DNA of 39,413 nt from a virus, in the IMG/VR virus record IMGVR_UViG_3300037421_000076, positions 1 through 39,413 of that record; one strand, given 5' to 3'. This document shows positions 31,103-38,261 of this stretch, in pieces. The translations under genes and the position numbers were made by a program. A model generated the notes under the pieces. It saw only the letters and a program-made list of their open reading frames with translations. It did no database searches and was not told where the DNA came from. Numbering within the stretch: position 1 is the first letter of the stretch; each line of letters opens with the position of its first letter.

Positions 31103-31284
31103 TAGCCAATTTCATCCGCACGCACAGTCTCTCGCAGGAGCAGTTCGCCAAGCAGCTCGGCGTCACGCGCACGACGGTTGCGAAGCTGCTCGCCGGCGAT
31201 CGCAAACCTTCGCTGCAACTTCTGCGCAAGATCCACGAAGTTACGCAAATCCCGGTGAAGACGCTGCTCTATGAGTGCACCTGA
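31093..31284 (+). CDS. Cro/CI-type HTH regulator (63 aa)
   Basis: Residues 14-35 (SQEQFAKQLGVTRTTVAKLL) form a clear lambda-repressor-type helix-turn-helix, followed by PSLQLLRKIHEVT. At 63 residues it is a bare DNA-binding domain with no cleavable C-terminal domain, thus more Cro-like than CI-like. It is divergent from the recombination operon, with the operator in between and no ribosome site, so it likely represses both itself and that operon. No second repressor or integrase is seen, which argues against normal lysogeny. Confidence 0.85.
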   Translation: MVSIANFIRTHSLSQEQFAKQLGVTRTTVAKLLAGDRKPSLQLLRKIHEVTQIPVKTLLYECT

Positions 31285-31507
31285 GACCCACCCGGTTGTC
31301 GGCGTCGCGCAGATGTTTTGCGGCAAGTGCGGCTATGCGATGTACGTCGAGCGCGACGGGATGGCTGTCGACGGCCACGCGAAGTTCAAGGGCACGTGCG
31401 CAGCCTGCAGGGTGATAGTCGATGTGCCACGCATGATCACGGACGTCGTGGTTGTCGCGACGATAGAGCAGTCCCCGTCGGGGAGCTGGCATGGCGTCCC
31501 AAAATAG
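31271..31507 (+). CDS. Zinc-ribbon protein, paralogue of 571-864 (78 aa)
   Basis: This overlaps the HTH gene by 14 bp. It shares THPVV, CGKC, the CAAC knuckle and VIVDVP with the zinc-ribbon part of the protein at 571-864, but begins only 5 residues before THPVV, so it has no signal sequence. It probably is a cytoplasmic copy of the same metal-binding fold, after duplication within the phage or independent gain. No function is recognised. Confidence 0.65.
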   Translation: MSAPETHPVVGVAQMFCGKCGYAMYVERDGMAVDGHAKFKGTCAACRVIVDVPRMITDVVVVATIEQSPSGSWHGVPK

Positions 31508-31880
31508 CTTCCGCATGTTCCGCGCTCGCGGCCAACCTGGCTGTTACTACGGCTACGCCGAGCTCGATGGCGTCACCTACAAGATCGACGCGAAGCACGT
31601 CGGCAAGGGGAAGGACAAGCACTTCGAGGGCACGATTAAGCGGCACCTGAAGGCCGACCAACAGTCGCTTCGGCTCACTATCCCGGCGACTGGCAGCGGC
31701 GCGATAAAGCCGCCGAAGGTCGCGCTAAGAGTGGACGCCGGAGTGGTCGGAGATGGGCGCGGCACGGGATTCGATGTCCTGAGCGATGCGATCAACCGGC
31801 GCACCGATGCCGAGGTGATGCGGCACGTGAAGCCCGAAGAGGGCTTCGACTTCGACGACGACCTGCCGGAGAACCTGTAG
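31491..31880 (+). CDS. Hypothetical beta-rich protein (129 aa)
   Basis: ATG 31491 overlaps the previous gene by 17 bp. The N-terminal half looks like a small beta barrel (FRMFRARGQPGCYYGYAELD, then TYKIDAKHVGKGKDKHFEGT), and the C-terminus is acidic (KPEEGFDFDDDLPENL). A basic folded part with an acidic tail is typical of single-strand binding proteins, but I cannot recognise an OB-fold. The role is uncertain; SSB-like is only a guess. Confidence 0.55.
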   Translation: MASQNSFRMFRARGQPGCYYGYAELDGVTYKIDAKHVGKGKDKHFEGTIKRHLKADQQSLRLTIPATGSGAIKPPKVALRVDAGVVGDGRGTGFDVLSDAINRRTDAEVMRHVKPEEGFDFDDDLPENL

Positions 31881-32099
31881 ATGGGCGTGATCGCGCAGCT
31901 GGCGGACGAGATGGAGCAAGAATCGCGCGAGGTGCGAGAGCGCGCGCCGGGACCTGGCGCGGTTCAGCGCATGCAAGTGTTGCTCGCCGTCGGCGCGTAC
32001 ATGCTGCGCCGAATGCAGGAGCAGCAGGACAAGACCGACGAGCTACTGATGCGCCCGCCGCGCATCATCAACTTCGACCCACCAGGGACACCGATATGA
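31881..32099 (+). CDS. Small helical protein (72 aa)
   Basis: ATG 31881 directly follows the previous stop. Helical and acidic (IAQLADEMEQESREVRERAP), then VLLAVGAYMLRRMQEQQDKT, and a Pro-rich end. No family is recognised. Overlaps the next gene by 4 bp. Confidence 0.55.
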   Translation: MGVIAQLADEMEQESREVRERAPGPGAVQRMQVLLAVGAYMLRRMQEQQDKTDELLMRPPRIINFDPPGTPI

Positions 32100-32221
32100 C
32101 TCGTTGGCTCTGCAAACTCGGCTGGCACAGCTGGCGCCATGTGGGGTTCAACCTGACGATGATCACCGAAGAGGTGCGCTGCCGCCGTTGCGGGCGCCCT
32201 GGCTGGCGGCAGCTCGGGTGA
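32096..32221 (+). CDS. Mini zinc-ribbon protein (41 aa)
   Basis: ATG 32096 overlaps the previous stop (ATGA) and its stop overlaps the RuvC-like GTG. The sequence has CKLGWHSWRHV, then EEVRCRRCGRPGW: a Cys/His start and a CRRCGR knuckle. This is the pattern of DUF1660-type small phage proteins (recognised from memory). It probably binds one Zn. The function is unknown. Confidence 0.6.
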   Translation: MTRWLCKLGWHSWRHVGFNLTMITEEVRCRRCGRPGWRQLG

Positions 32222-32685
32222 GTCACAATCTCGTCATCGGTATCGATCCAGGCCTCACGGGCGGCGTCGCCGTGCTCGACCGAAGCGGCATCCTGATCGC
32301 GCTCGCCGACCTACCCGTGATCCGTGACGGCGCGCTCGCGTGGGTACACGGTGGGAACCTCGCCTCGTGGATCATGGAGCACACGGCCGGCATGCATAAG
32401 GCCGCCGTCGTCGAGCGGGTGAGCGCCATGCCGAAGCAGGGTGTAGCGAGCTCGTTCAAGTTCGGCGTCGGCTTCGGTGCCGTGCTCGCCACGCTTCAGA
32501 CCCTCCAAATCCCGCTCGAGCTCGTGACGCCCTCCAAGTGGAAGGGCGACTTGAAACTCGCCAAAGACAAAAAGGCCGCGCTCAACAAGGCGCGCCTCCT
32601 CTATCCCGCTGCCGACCTCGCCCTCGAGAAACACGACGGCCGCGCTGAAGCCATCCTTATCGCCTTGTGGGGGACCAGCAAATGA
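32218..32685 (+). CDS. RuvC-like Holliday junction resolvase (155 aa)
   Basis: This enzyme cuts four-way DNA junctions left by recombination and replication before packaging. The RNase H-fold acidic residues are in place: IGIDPGLTGG (D10), AVVERVSAMP (E67) and the end motif HDGRAEAILIALWG (D140, E144). The length is typical for phage RuvC-like enzymes. GTG 32218 overlaps the preceding stop. It complements the annealase and exonuclease of the leftward block. Confidence 0.9.
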   Translation: MSHNLVIGIDPGLTGGVAVLDRSGILIALADLPVIRDGALAWVHGGNLASWIMEHTAGMHKAAVVERVSAMPKQGVASSFKFGVGFGAVLATLQTLQIPLELVTPSKWKGDLKLAKDKKAALNKARLLYPAADLALEKHDGRAEAILIALWGTSK

Positions 32686-32903
32686 TCGAACGAGTGATCG
32701 ACCGAGAGCTACGGCCTGAAATACAGGCGATCCACCAAACGCTGCTACAGATCGCCGACGTCGCCGACATGGTGCGCGACCTCGCGGAGCTGCAGCGCAA
32801 AGGGCCGATCAGCCCTCAGAAACTGAACGGCATTCACGCGCGAGCCGTTTACGTCGCACACAACCTGCGGCAGATTGCCTCAGGAAACCGAACGAGGAGA
32901 TGA
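32682..32903 (+). CDS. Hypothetical helical protein (73 aa)
   Basis: ATG 32682 overlaps the resolvase stop. Wholly helical (MIERVIDRELRPEIQAIHQT; QIADVADMVRDLAELQRKG) with a basic end. No family is recognised. It contains the ribosome site of the Tad2 gene at its 3' end. Confidence 0.55.
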   Translation: MIERVIDRELRPEIQAIHQTLLQIADVADMVRDLAELQRKGPISPQKLNGIHARAVYVAHNLRQIASGNRTRR

Positions 32904-32905
32904 GC

Positions 32906-33172
32906 ATGAACTTTGGCGCTGCGCTGATGATCGTGAAGAATGGGGGCCGCGTGGCCCGTTCTGGCTGGAACGGTAAGGGCATGTTCATCTTCCTCGTCCC
33001 TGGCAGCGTCTTTAAGGTCAACCGGCCGCCGCTTCTCGGAATCTACCCGGAAGGGACCGAAATCAACTACCACGGCCACATCGACATGCGCACCGCGCAA
33101 GGCCAAGTCGTGCCATGGGTCGCCTCTCAAGCCGACCTCCTGTCGGACGACTGGGAGAAGGTCGATGCGTAA
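32906..33172 (+). CDS. tad2: Tad2-like anti-Thoeris protein, DUF2829 family (88 aa)
   Basis: The family sequesters the cyclic ADP-ribose signals made by the Thoeris sensor, so the NADase effector is not switched on. All family hallmarks are present: MNFGAALMIVKNGG, ARSGWNGKGMFIFLVPGS, VNRPPLLGIYPEGTEINYHG, HIDMRTAQGQ and WVASQADLLSDDW. The length is typical. I prefer ATG 32906 (GAGGAG at 32894-32899, 6-base spacing) to ATG 32900, which abuts that site. It lies in the early rightward block, fitting a counter-defence gene. Which signal this copy binds cannot be told from sequence alone. Confidence 0.92.
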   Translation: MNFGAALMIVKNGGRVARSGWNGKGMFIFLVPGSVFKVNRPPLLGIYPEGTEINYHGHIDMRTAQGQVVPWVASQADLLSDDWEKVDA

Positions 33173-33398
33173 GCGCATCGGGCGCCTCTACTACGTCGGC
33201 AGCAAGCGCAGCCGCGTGCTCCACCTCTCGCACTCCATCGTCGAGTGCTCGCGCACGCTCTGCGGAGTCATGATCGGCCATGGCACTTGGAAGTGGGCCC
33301 GGAGCCTCCAGGCGCAGAAGAACGCGAAGCGCGCCTCGCTCTGCAGCAAGTGCCTGAAGGTCGCGCCGCAGATCATCGTCGCGCGCGTCCGCCGTTGA
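33165..33398 (+). CDS. Small basic Cys protein (77 aa)
   Basis: ATG 33165 overlaps the Tad2 3' end by 8 bp. Very basic (MRKRIGRLYYVGSKRSRVLH), with Cys at CSRTLCG and CSKCL that could form a zinc site with the HLSHS histidines. It probably binds nucleic acid. No family is recognised. Confidence 0.55.
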   Translation: MRKRIGRLYYVGSKRSRVLHLSHSIVECSRTLCGVMIGHGTWKWARSLQAQKNAKRASLCSKCLKVAPQIIVARVRR

Positions 33399-33448
33399 AA
33401 AACCTCGGCACATTCGAACCATCACAACCTTCCGGGGGGAGCCCTCCT

Positions 33449-33847
33449 GTGTCCAACAAACTCAACACCGTTACCGCGAGCCTCGGGGAGACCTGCATGC
33501 AGGTGCTGCTTGAGGAGATTCGCAACCAGCGCGTCCCGTGGACCGCGATCCCCGCGACCATGCAGCAGGAAGTCATCGACCGGATGGCGAAGCAGGTCGA
33601 CAACGCGATCAAGGGCGGCGTCAAGCGCATCCTCGGCGCAGGCCTGCCGTGCGTTGTCGTCAAGCTCGACCGCATCACGATCGACGAGGGCGTGAAGGCG
33701 ACGATCAGTTTCGGGAATGATCAGCTCCACGCGCTCACCGATGTGGTCGGGAGCGATGTGGTGCTGGTGCTCTCCTCCCCCGAGCAGCACACCGCAGGCG
33801 TTCACGGGTTCCAGGCGGACGCGGATCAGCCGGCGCTAGACCTATGA
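33449..33847 (+). CDS. Hypothetical conserved-looking phage protein (132 aa)
   Basis: I start at GTG 33449 with GGGGGGAG at 33434-33441; the TTG at 33395 (TTGA overlap) is the alternative. A helical first half (ETCMQVLLEEIRNQRVPWTA, then MQQEVIDRMAKQVDNAIKGG) leads to a beta second half (VVKLDRITIDEGVKATISFG) and an acidic end. I have seen this pattern in other phages as a hypothetical. The beta half may oligomerise. Confidence 0.6.
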   Translation: MSNKLNTVTASLGETCMQVLLEEIRNQRVPWTAIPATMQQEVIDRMAKQVDNAIKGGVKRILGAGLPCVVVKLDRITIDEGVKATISFGNDQLHALTDVVGSDVVLVLSSPEQHTAGVHGFQADADQPALDL

Positions 33848-34167
33848 GCACGTTACGGCCTGAGTGCAGGAACGCCACCCCAGGCAGTCCCTGCCCGCCG
33901 CGGGATACCGCGTATTTACTGATTCGCGAGTCCGTTGCCAAACGGCGCTCGCTGGCTTGGGGAGCGTTCCACCGGGGCGGACTAGCTTGCGCCGTAGGCA
34001 CGTTCTTCGATGACCACCCGGGATACGCGTTACCCAGGGACGTGATCGACGAGGTGGCCGCAGTCAACGACAGCTACAAGAACCTCTCGGAGCACGAGCG
34101 CTGGAAGAAGGTCAACTCGTGGCTGCGGTGGAAGATCCGCGTACTCGCGGGAGCGACGAGCACATGA
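33844..34167 (+). CDS. Hypothetical protein (107 aa)
   Basis: ATG 33844 overlaps the previous stop. The N-terminus has two Cys (PECRNATPGSPCPPRDTAYL), then SLAWGAFHRGGLACAVGTFF and a helical end with KNLSEHERWKKVNSWLRWKI. No family is recognised. Confidence 0.55.
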   Translation: MSTLRPECRNATPGSPCPPRDTAYLLIRESVAKRRSLAWGAFHRGGLACAVGTFFDDHPGYALPRDVIDEVAAVNDSYKNLSEHERWKKVNSWLRWKIRVLAGATST

Positions 34168-34577
34168 CCGTCGAAGAACGCAAGCTCAGCAAAGACGAGG
34201 AGCGCGCGCAGGTGACGCGCGACAACGCGTTCCGCGACCTGGCCGAAATCGTCAACAAGCTGCAGGGCCAGTCGCTGCAGGTGGTGAAGATCCCGAACGT
34301 TCTCGTGCGCACGGATGTCGGCGATCAGCCGATGGGGTTGCTCGTCTACCAGAACCCCGGTGACGTGGCGGCGATGGTCGGGCACATGATGCACAAGGTG
34401 AAGCAGCTGGAGATCGCGCTCAACGTGCTGACCTCGATGGTGCTCGAGAAGAACCTGATCGACCTCTCGGAATTCATGGTCCGGTGCGCGCGGGACGCTG
34501 AAGAGACCGCCCGCACGATGCGCCGGGGCCAGTTGTCGCTCGGCACCCAGGGCCGGAGTATCATCCGGCCGAACTAG
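34164..34577 (+). CDS. Hypothetical helical protein (137 aa)
   Basis: ATG 34164 overlaps the previous stop (ATGA). Helical N-terminal part (EERKLSKDEERAQVTRDNAF), a short beta section (VKIPNVLVRTDVGDQPMGLL), then long helices (MVGHMMHKVKQLEIALNVLT). A 7-bp inverted repeat (GGCCGGA at 34551-34557, TCCGGCC at 34564-34570) lies at its 3' end but has no T-run. No function is recognised. Confidence 0.55.
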   Translation: MTVEERKLSKDEERAQVTRDNAFRDLAEIVNKLQGQSLQVVKIPNVLVRTDVGDQPMGLLVYQNPGDVAAMVGHMMHKVKQLEIALNVLTSMVLEKNLIDLSEFMVRCARDAEETARTMRRGQLSLGTQGRSIIRPN

Positions 34578-34593
34578 GTCAGGAGATACCGCC

Positions 34594-34884
34594 ATGCCCG
34601 TGCTGCCGCGCCCAGTGAATACCCCGATCGGCGCCACCGGCGGGAAGCCCATCAACACCGGCCGCACCAAGCCTGGCCCGGCTTCGCCTGGCGCACAGAA
34701 GTCGTACATCGAGCACATGCTCGAAGCTGACAAGGCATACCACGCCGCGCAGCCCGCGCCGCCGGCCCGAGGCTCTTCGGGCGGTCTCAGCGGAGTGCTC
34801 GCCAAGGGCAACCCGCCAGTAGGGGCCGGCGGCCGCGCCCGCGAGGCGACCATCATGGGCAACGTCGACAAGATGTCGCGGTGA
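34594..34884 (+). CDS. Hypothetical Pro/Gly-rich protein (96 aa)
   Basis: An AGGAGA site precedes ATG 34594. Low in complexity: Pro/Gly/Thr-rich start, a short helix (QKSYIEHMLEADKAYHAA), then Gly/Ala/Arg. Probably mostly disordered. The stop overlaps the next GTG (GTGA). Confidence 0.55.
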   Translation: MPVLPRPVNTPIGATGGKPINTGRTKPGPASPGAQKSYIEHMLEADKAYHAAQPAPPARGSSGGLSGVLAKGNPPVGAGGRAREATIMGNVDKMSR

Positions 34885-35000
34885 ACCGCCGCCAATTCCT
34901 CACTAGAGCTCTGACCGCGCTGCCCGTCATCGCGGCGCCGGGTTCACTCGATACCGCACGGAAAACGTCGGCGTCACGTGGTGGGCGTAGTTGTCCGTGA
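34881..35000 (+). CDS. Orphan Tat-like signal peptide (39 aa)
   Basis: GTG 34881 overlaps the previous stop. The product starts MNRRQFLTRALTALPVIAA: twin Arg followed by QFL, a hydrophobic stretch and an Ala/Pro end, very close to a Tat signal. It then runs out after about 20 more residues (AGA near LDTARKTSASRGGRS) with no domain. It resembles the N-terminus at 571-864. It overlaps the 3' end of the leftward lipoprotein gene, so it may be a gene truncated by that junction. Confidence 0.45.
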   Translation: MNRRQFLTRALTALPVIAAPGSLDTARKTSASRGGRSCP

Positions 35001-35340
35001 CGCACGCCGCCTCGACGCCGATGCCGATGCCTTCCCAAGTCCGCAGGACCCACGGCGGCGCGCCGCGGCGCACGAGCAGCTCGGTAACGCCGAAGTGTGC
35101 GGCCGATGTGACCGCAAAGAGCGCGACCACCGAATGCGGCGCGGGATGCTTACCGAGAAAGGGACTCACATCCTCGTACATGTGCGCCGGGTCATCCGCA
35201 ATGCGCAGCGTCTCGAGCCCGTCGACCGCGTGGAGGGCCTGGTAAGCGCCCTCCTCGATCCGCGTCTCGGGAGTCCACGTCGCGCACCCGGGGAGCGCCG
35301 CCGTTATGAAGAGCGCCAAGGGGAGCTTCGCCGCGCTCAT
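34927..35340 (-). CDS. Putative lipoprotein beside ArdC (137 aa)
   Basis: A lipoprotein signal is clear: MSAAKLPLALFITAALPGCA, with lipobox LPGC, so the mature protein would start at C19 and be anchored in a membrane facing the periplasm. The body has helices (RIEEGAYQALHAVDGLETLR; VVALFAVTSAAHFGVTELLV) and an end with HVTPTFSVRYRV, resembling the small outer-membrane-type domain of some plasmid lipoproteins. ATG 35340 overlaps the ArdC stop (ATGA). A surface role such as superinfection exclusion is possible but unproven. Confidence 0.7.
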   Translation of the reverse strand: MSAAKLPLALFITAALPGCATWTPETRIEEGAYQALHAVDGLETLRIADDPAHMYEDVSPFLGKHPAPHSVVALFAVTSAAHFGVTELLVRRGAPPWVLRTWEGIGIGVEAACVTDNYAHHVTPTFSVRYRVNPAPR

Positions 35341-36248
35341 GCGGCCACCGCCAGGGCGGGCCCGGCTGGCGCGCGCGTCGGCAGCTCCTCGACTGCCTCG
35401 GGCCGCACCTTGCCGAGTATCCAGTTCGCCGCCGCTTGCGCCTTGCTGGCTGCGGTGAAGACCGCGCGCGAGTCGTGCCGCAGTAGGTCCTGCCAGCTCG
35501 CGATATAGCTCGCGTGGTGCTCGAGCGCGGAATTGACACCGAGCGCTGCGCACAGGAACGCCGACCCCAGCTCGGCGACCAGCTCCTCAGCGGCATAGGC
35601 GCGGTCGCCGAACCGTTTCCCCCAGGTGCCGATTCGATCAAGGCGCGACCCGTGGCCCGTCCAGTGTGTGAGCTCGTGCAGGCCTGTCGCCGCATACGCA
35701 TCCGCGCTCGTGAAGGCTTCCGGCCGCGGCATCAACACCTTGTCGACACTCGGCACATAACACGCCCGGTCGCCGCCGTGCTCGACGCGCGCCGCGAGTT
35801 TGTCGTAAACATCCAGCATCACCGGCGGCGGCGGAATCGGCTCGGGCCCTTTTGAGGCGCCCGGCAGTTTCACCCCTTCACACTGGCCGATGTTGAACAC
35901 GGTGTAGACCTTGAGTAGGAGCGATTCGCGCAGCTCTTCCGCCCCGGCCTCGTCGCGCGTCGTGTAAGAGCGCTTTTGCCAGAACACGACTTGTTGGCCG
36001 TGCTCGCCCTTGCGCACGTGGCCACCGTGCTCGGCCGCTTGCCGGTATGTCAGATAGCGCATGTCGGCATCCTGGCGCGCCCACAAGAGGCAAGTATTGA
36101 TGCCGTTGTAGCAGCGGCCCGTGATGGCGTTCCGCGGGAGCGTAGATGCGCCCGCCTCGCGCAGTGTGCGCCAGGGCCGGCGCCACGCCGGCGCCTCCCC
36201 GTGCAGCATGTTGGCGATTGCCGCCGTGATGCGTTCATAGTTGTTCAT
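35337..36248 (-). CDS. ardC: ArdC-type antirestriction protein (303 aa)
   Basis: ArdC proteins, first known from plasmids, protect incoming DNA from restriction; they join an N-terminal single-strand DNA-binding domain to a zinc-metallopeptidase-like domain. The N-terminal domain (residues 1-125) has AWRRPWRTL, NAITGRCYNGIN and GEHGQQVVFWQ. The zincin motif is HELTHWTGH (191-199) with a downstream Glu helix (YAAEELVAELGSAFL, E226 region). The length is typical. ATG 36248 overlaps the upstream stop. It lies in a leftward block beside the replication genes, as an early-expressed anti-defence gene. Confidence 0.88.
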   Translation of the reverse strand: MNNYERITAAIANMLHGEAPAWRRPWRTLREAGASTLPRNAITGRCYNGINTCLLWARQDADMRYLTYRQAAEHGGHVRKGEHGQQVVFWQKRSYTTRDEAGAEELRESLLLKVYTVFNIGQCEGVKLPGASKGPEPIPPPPVMLDVYDKLAARVEHGGDRACYVPSVDKVLMPRPEAFTSADAYAATGLHELTHWTGHGSRLDRIGTWGKRFGDRAYAAEELVAELGSAFLCAALGVNSALEHHASYIASWQDLLRHDSRAVFTAASKAQAAANWILGKVRPEAVEELPTRAPAGPALAVAA

Positions 36249-36571
36249 GTGAGCACCTCGCGCCCGGCACGTTTGTGAGGCGTCCAGCTCACTACGCGGC
36301 CGTCCCGTGTGTGCTTTGGCTCGTGCCATTCGCCCTCGCGTTCGAGATAGGTGTTGAGGCGCTCAGACATAAGCCGCACCTGATCGTCGCCGTCGGGCGT
36401 GCCATCACTGCAAACGCACCACGGCGCTATGTGCGCGTCGTTTGAAATGGTGCCGTCATCCCATTGCACGACGCCACGCCATTCCCAGTCCGCGACGCCT
36501 TTGTAGGTGCTGTGCTCGATAGCTGTCAGCACCACGATTTTGCCGCCGTGTTTGTGCAGCATGTTACTCAT
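36245..36571 (-). CDS. Hypothetical protein upstream of ArdC (108 aa)
   Basis: I start at ATG 36571, which overlaps the preceding 26-codon gene (ATGA); the longer frame from 36604 has no support. The N-terminal half is beta-rich (HGGKIVVLTAIEHSTYKGVA, then WEWRGVVQWDDGTISNDAHI), and the end is helical and basic. It could be a small SH3-like fold. No family is recognised. It is coupled to ArdC and may help in anti-restriction. Confidence 0.55.
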   Translation of the reverse strand: MSNMLHKHGGKIVVLTAIEHSTYKGVADWEWRGVVQWDDGTISNDAHIAPWCVCSDGTPDGDDQVRLMSERLNTYLEREGEWHEPKHTRDGRVVSWTPHKRAGREVLT

Positions 36572-36648
36572 GGCCGCACCTGTAACCGACGCCACTCGCG
36601 GCAAAAAGCCGCACGAGACTCGGCGCTTTTGTGTTCACGAACTCGCAT
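36568..36648 (-). CDS. Leader-type small basic gene (26 aa)
   Basis: ATG 36648 to TGA 36568-36570, encoding MRVREHKSAESRAAFCREWR plus RLQVRP. It has a strong ribosome site, GGAGGG on the minus strand (plus 36656-36661), 7 bases from the ATG, and is coupled to the next gene by ATGA. It may be a real small protein or a ribosome-loading leader for the ardC operon. Confidence 0.5.
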   Translation of the reverse strand: MRVREHKSAESRAAFCREWRRLQVRP

Positions 36649-36906
36649 GTTAGGACCCTCCAAACTCGTCGGCACAATTGCCGCGTGACTGAGAGTCTAC
36701 AGTGTTGTGTGCTAAGAGTCCATACCCCTCCGACAAAACGTGACGCGTGTCAAGATACTGGCAAACCCTCCTCCGCCGCGGTAGCTTCCGCCTCGGGCCG
36801 GCCCACCGCGCGGAGTAGCTACCCGCGGGCGTGCCGACATCCAACCTGGCCCCCGGCCGGGCCGGCTCGATCCCCCAACAACCGCGGGCCGGGTAGGGGC
36901 CGACCC
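36649..36906. promoter_or_regulatory. Divergent intergenic region, ArdC operon / replication genes
   Basis: No gene is visible. A leftward promoter candidate is TGGACT (36717-36722), 17-bp spacer, TAGACT (36694-36699), 4 of 6 at each box. A stray TTGACA (minus, 36748-36753) has no -10 at 17 bp. A second AGAGTC at 36715-36720 repeats 36692-36697. TAGACTC here (minus, 36693-36699) also occurs at 31077-31083 in the early operator. 36780-36906 is very GC-rich with no sign I can name. Confidence 0.45.
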
Positions 36907-37290
36907 ATGCTGCCAGCCGACGTGAGCGCTGCGCTCGATCGCGAGATTTCCCAACTCGTGAGTGGCGACAGGGCCGACCGCGCCGCGAACTTCGCCGGCG
37001 CCGTGCGCACCAACGTCCGCTTTTGGGAGCGATTCCGCGCCGAGGATCCGAAGGCTTGGGAATGGGCCGTGCTCGATGCCTACCGCGCCCGCCGCGACTG
37101 CGACGATCACAGCAGCCCCGTCTATGCCGACCGCGTTGCTTGGCTCAACCGCAAGGTGCGCGAGCTCGTCGCGCGTGACGGCGGCCCCTACGTGATGGCG
37201 TGCAAGCAGCGCCTTACCTTGGTCTACCGAGTCGACCCCTACCTCGCACGGTCGTTGCAATTCCCTGACATGGGGTTCGAGCTCACGTGA
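36907..37290 (+). CDS. Hypothetical protein before replication initiator (127 aa)
   Basis: ATG 36907 is the first start after the divergent region; the frame is open upstream but lies in a GC-biased gap. A helical first half (SAALDREISQLVSGDRADRA; VRTNVRFWERFRAEDPKAWE) and a helix-strand second half (RVAWLNRKVRELVARDGGPY). The stop overlaps the initiator-like GTG. Position suggests a replication or regulatory partner; no family is recognised. Confidence 0.6.
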   Translation: MLPADVSAALDREISQLVSGDRADRAANFAGAVRTNVRFWERFRAEDPKAWEWAVLDAYRARRDCDDHSSPVYADRVAWLNRKVRELVARDGGPYVMACKQRLTLVYRVDPYLARSLQFPDMGFELT

Positions 37291-37982
37291 GCCTCGAGCA
37301 GCTGCGCCGGGCGTTTGCCACCCCGTGCCAGGGCCCTGGGCAACAGCTTCTCCTGATCGTTCTCGCCGACCTCGCCGACGATTCTGGCACCCGCGTCTAC
37401 CCCTCCCAAGCGACCCTCGCCGAGCGCTGCCGGATCGACGTACGAACCGTCCGCCGCTTCCTCTCAGACCTCCTTCAGAGCGGACATATAGCCCTCACTA
37501 CGCCAGCCCTCGGCCGTGCTCCTGCCGTCTACCGCCTCCTCTTAGAGCGGGCGCCTCGCCCTCTCTCTACACCGGGCATATCGCCCACCCCGGACGGCTC
37601 GCCCGGGCAATCAGGTTTCGTAGACCGGACATCTACGTCGGGAGACCGGACAACGCGCCCGCCAATCCCCTCCGAATCCCTAAGAGACCCTAAGAGCGCG
37701 GACGCGCGCGCGCGCGTGAACGGCGCGCCGCTTGAGACCGGACAGGACGCCCGCCCACCGCTCACGCCTGAAGCGAAGGCCGCCATGAAGGCTCGCGCCC
37801 TCGGAAGACCTCCCGACCTGAGCACCGGAAACGGCGCGCACCCTGAGCCGACGTCACCGCTCGTCAAGCACCCCATGACCGAGACCGAAGCGCTCCTCGA
37901 AACCGAACGCCGACGCCGTCAAGCCGCCGCCACCGCCGACTCCCTCGCCGCCGGCAAACCGGTACCAACCCGTACCGACTGA
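37287..37982 (+). CDS. Replication-initiator-like HTH protein (231 aa)
   Basis: The N-terminal domain (residues 1-75) is a winged HTH of the HTH_36 / replication O type, with QQLLLIVLADLADDSGTRVY, PSQATLAERCRIDVRTVRRF and LSDLLQSGHIAL. The C-terminal 150 residues are Pro/Arg/Thr-rich, with a basic helical end (ETERRRRQAAATADSLA). Such proteins open an origin and load host helicase; the origin is often next to or inside the gene. A 391-bp origin-like gap follows directly. The initiator role is inferred. The GTG at 37287 overlaps the previous stop (GTGA). Confidence 0.7.
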   Translation: MSLEQLRRAFATPCQGPGQQLLLIVLADLADDSGTRVYPSQATLAERCRIDVRTVRRFLSDLLQSGHIALTTPALGRAPAVYRLLLERAPRPLSTPGISPTPDGSPGQSGFVDRTSTSGDRTTRPPIPSESLRDPKSADARARVNGAPLETGQDARPPLTPEAKAAMKARALGRPPDLSTGNGAHPEPTSPLVKHPMTETEALLETERRRRQAAATADSLAAGKPVPTRTD

Positions 37983-38223
37983 GGGGTGGTTATTTCGGCC
38001 GCGCTCGCCACGGTACGCCTGGGTACCGGATTTCCCGAGCTGGGCCTCGGACCCCCTCTGGACGCGACATCCTGGCGGGTTATGCGCACTATTCTCGCGT
38101 AACCTCTTGAAACCCTTGGACTCTGCTAGTGCGCGTAATAGTCATTACGTTAAATCCACCCATGGGCGCCTTTGTCCCGAGGGGCAATGGACCGAGCGCG
38201 ATTTTTCCGAGTGGATGCCACGC

Positions 38224-38260
38224 TTCTCCACAAAAAAATCAGCGGGTTAGTACTGTGGAG
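38224..38260. repeat. DnaA-box-like inverted pair around an A-run
   Basis: TTCTCCACA differs from the DnaA box TTATCCACA at one base. Its CTCCACA part is mirrored as TGTGGAG 21 bp downstream, with AAAAAAA between. An inverted pair of DnaA-type boxes around a weak-melting run is a common origin design. Confidence 0.5.
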
Positions 38261-38261
38261 T

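Noticed and set aside
34551-34570. GGCCGGA/TCCGGCC inverted repeat as a terminator
   Set aside because: No T-run follows and it lies within coding sequence before another coupled gene.
37983-38040. CGGTAC/GTACCG hairpin as the terminator of the initiator-like gene
   Set aside because: Only 6 bp of stem and no T-run; listed as a repeat of the origin-like region instead.
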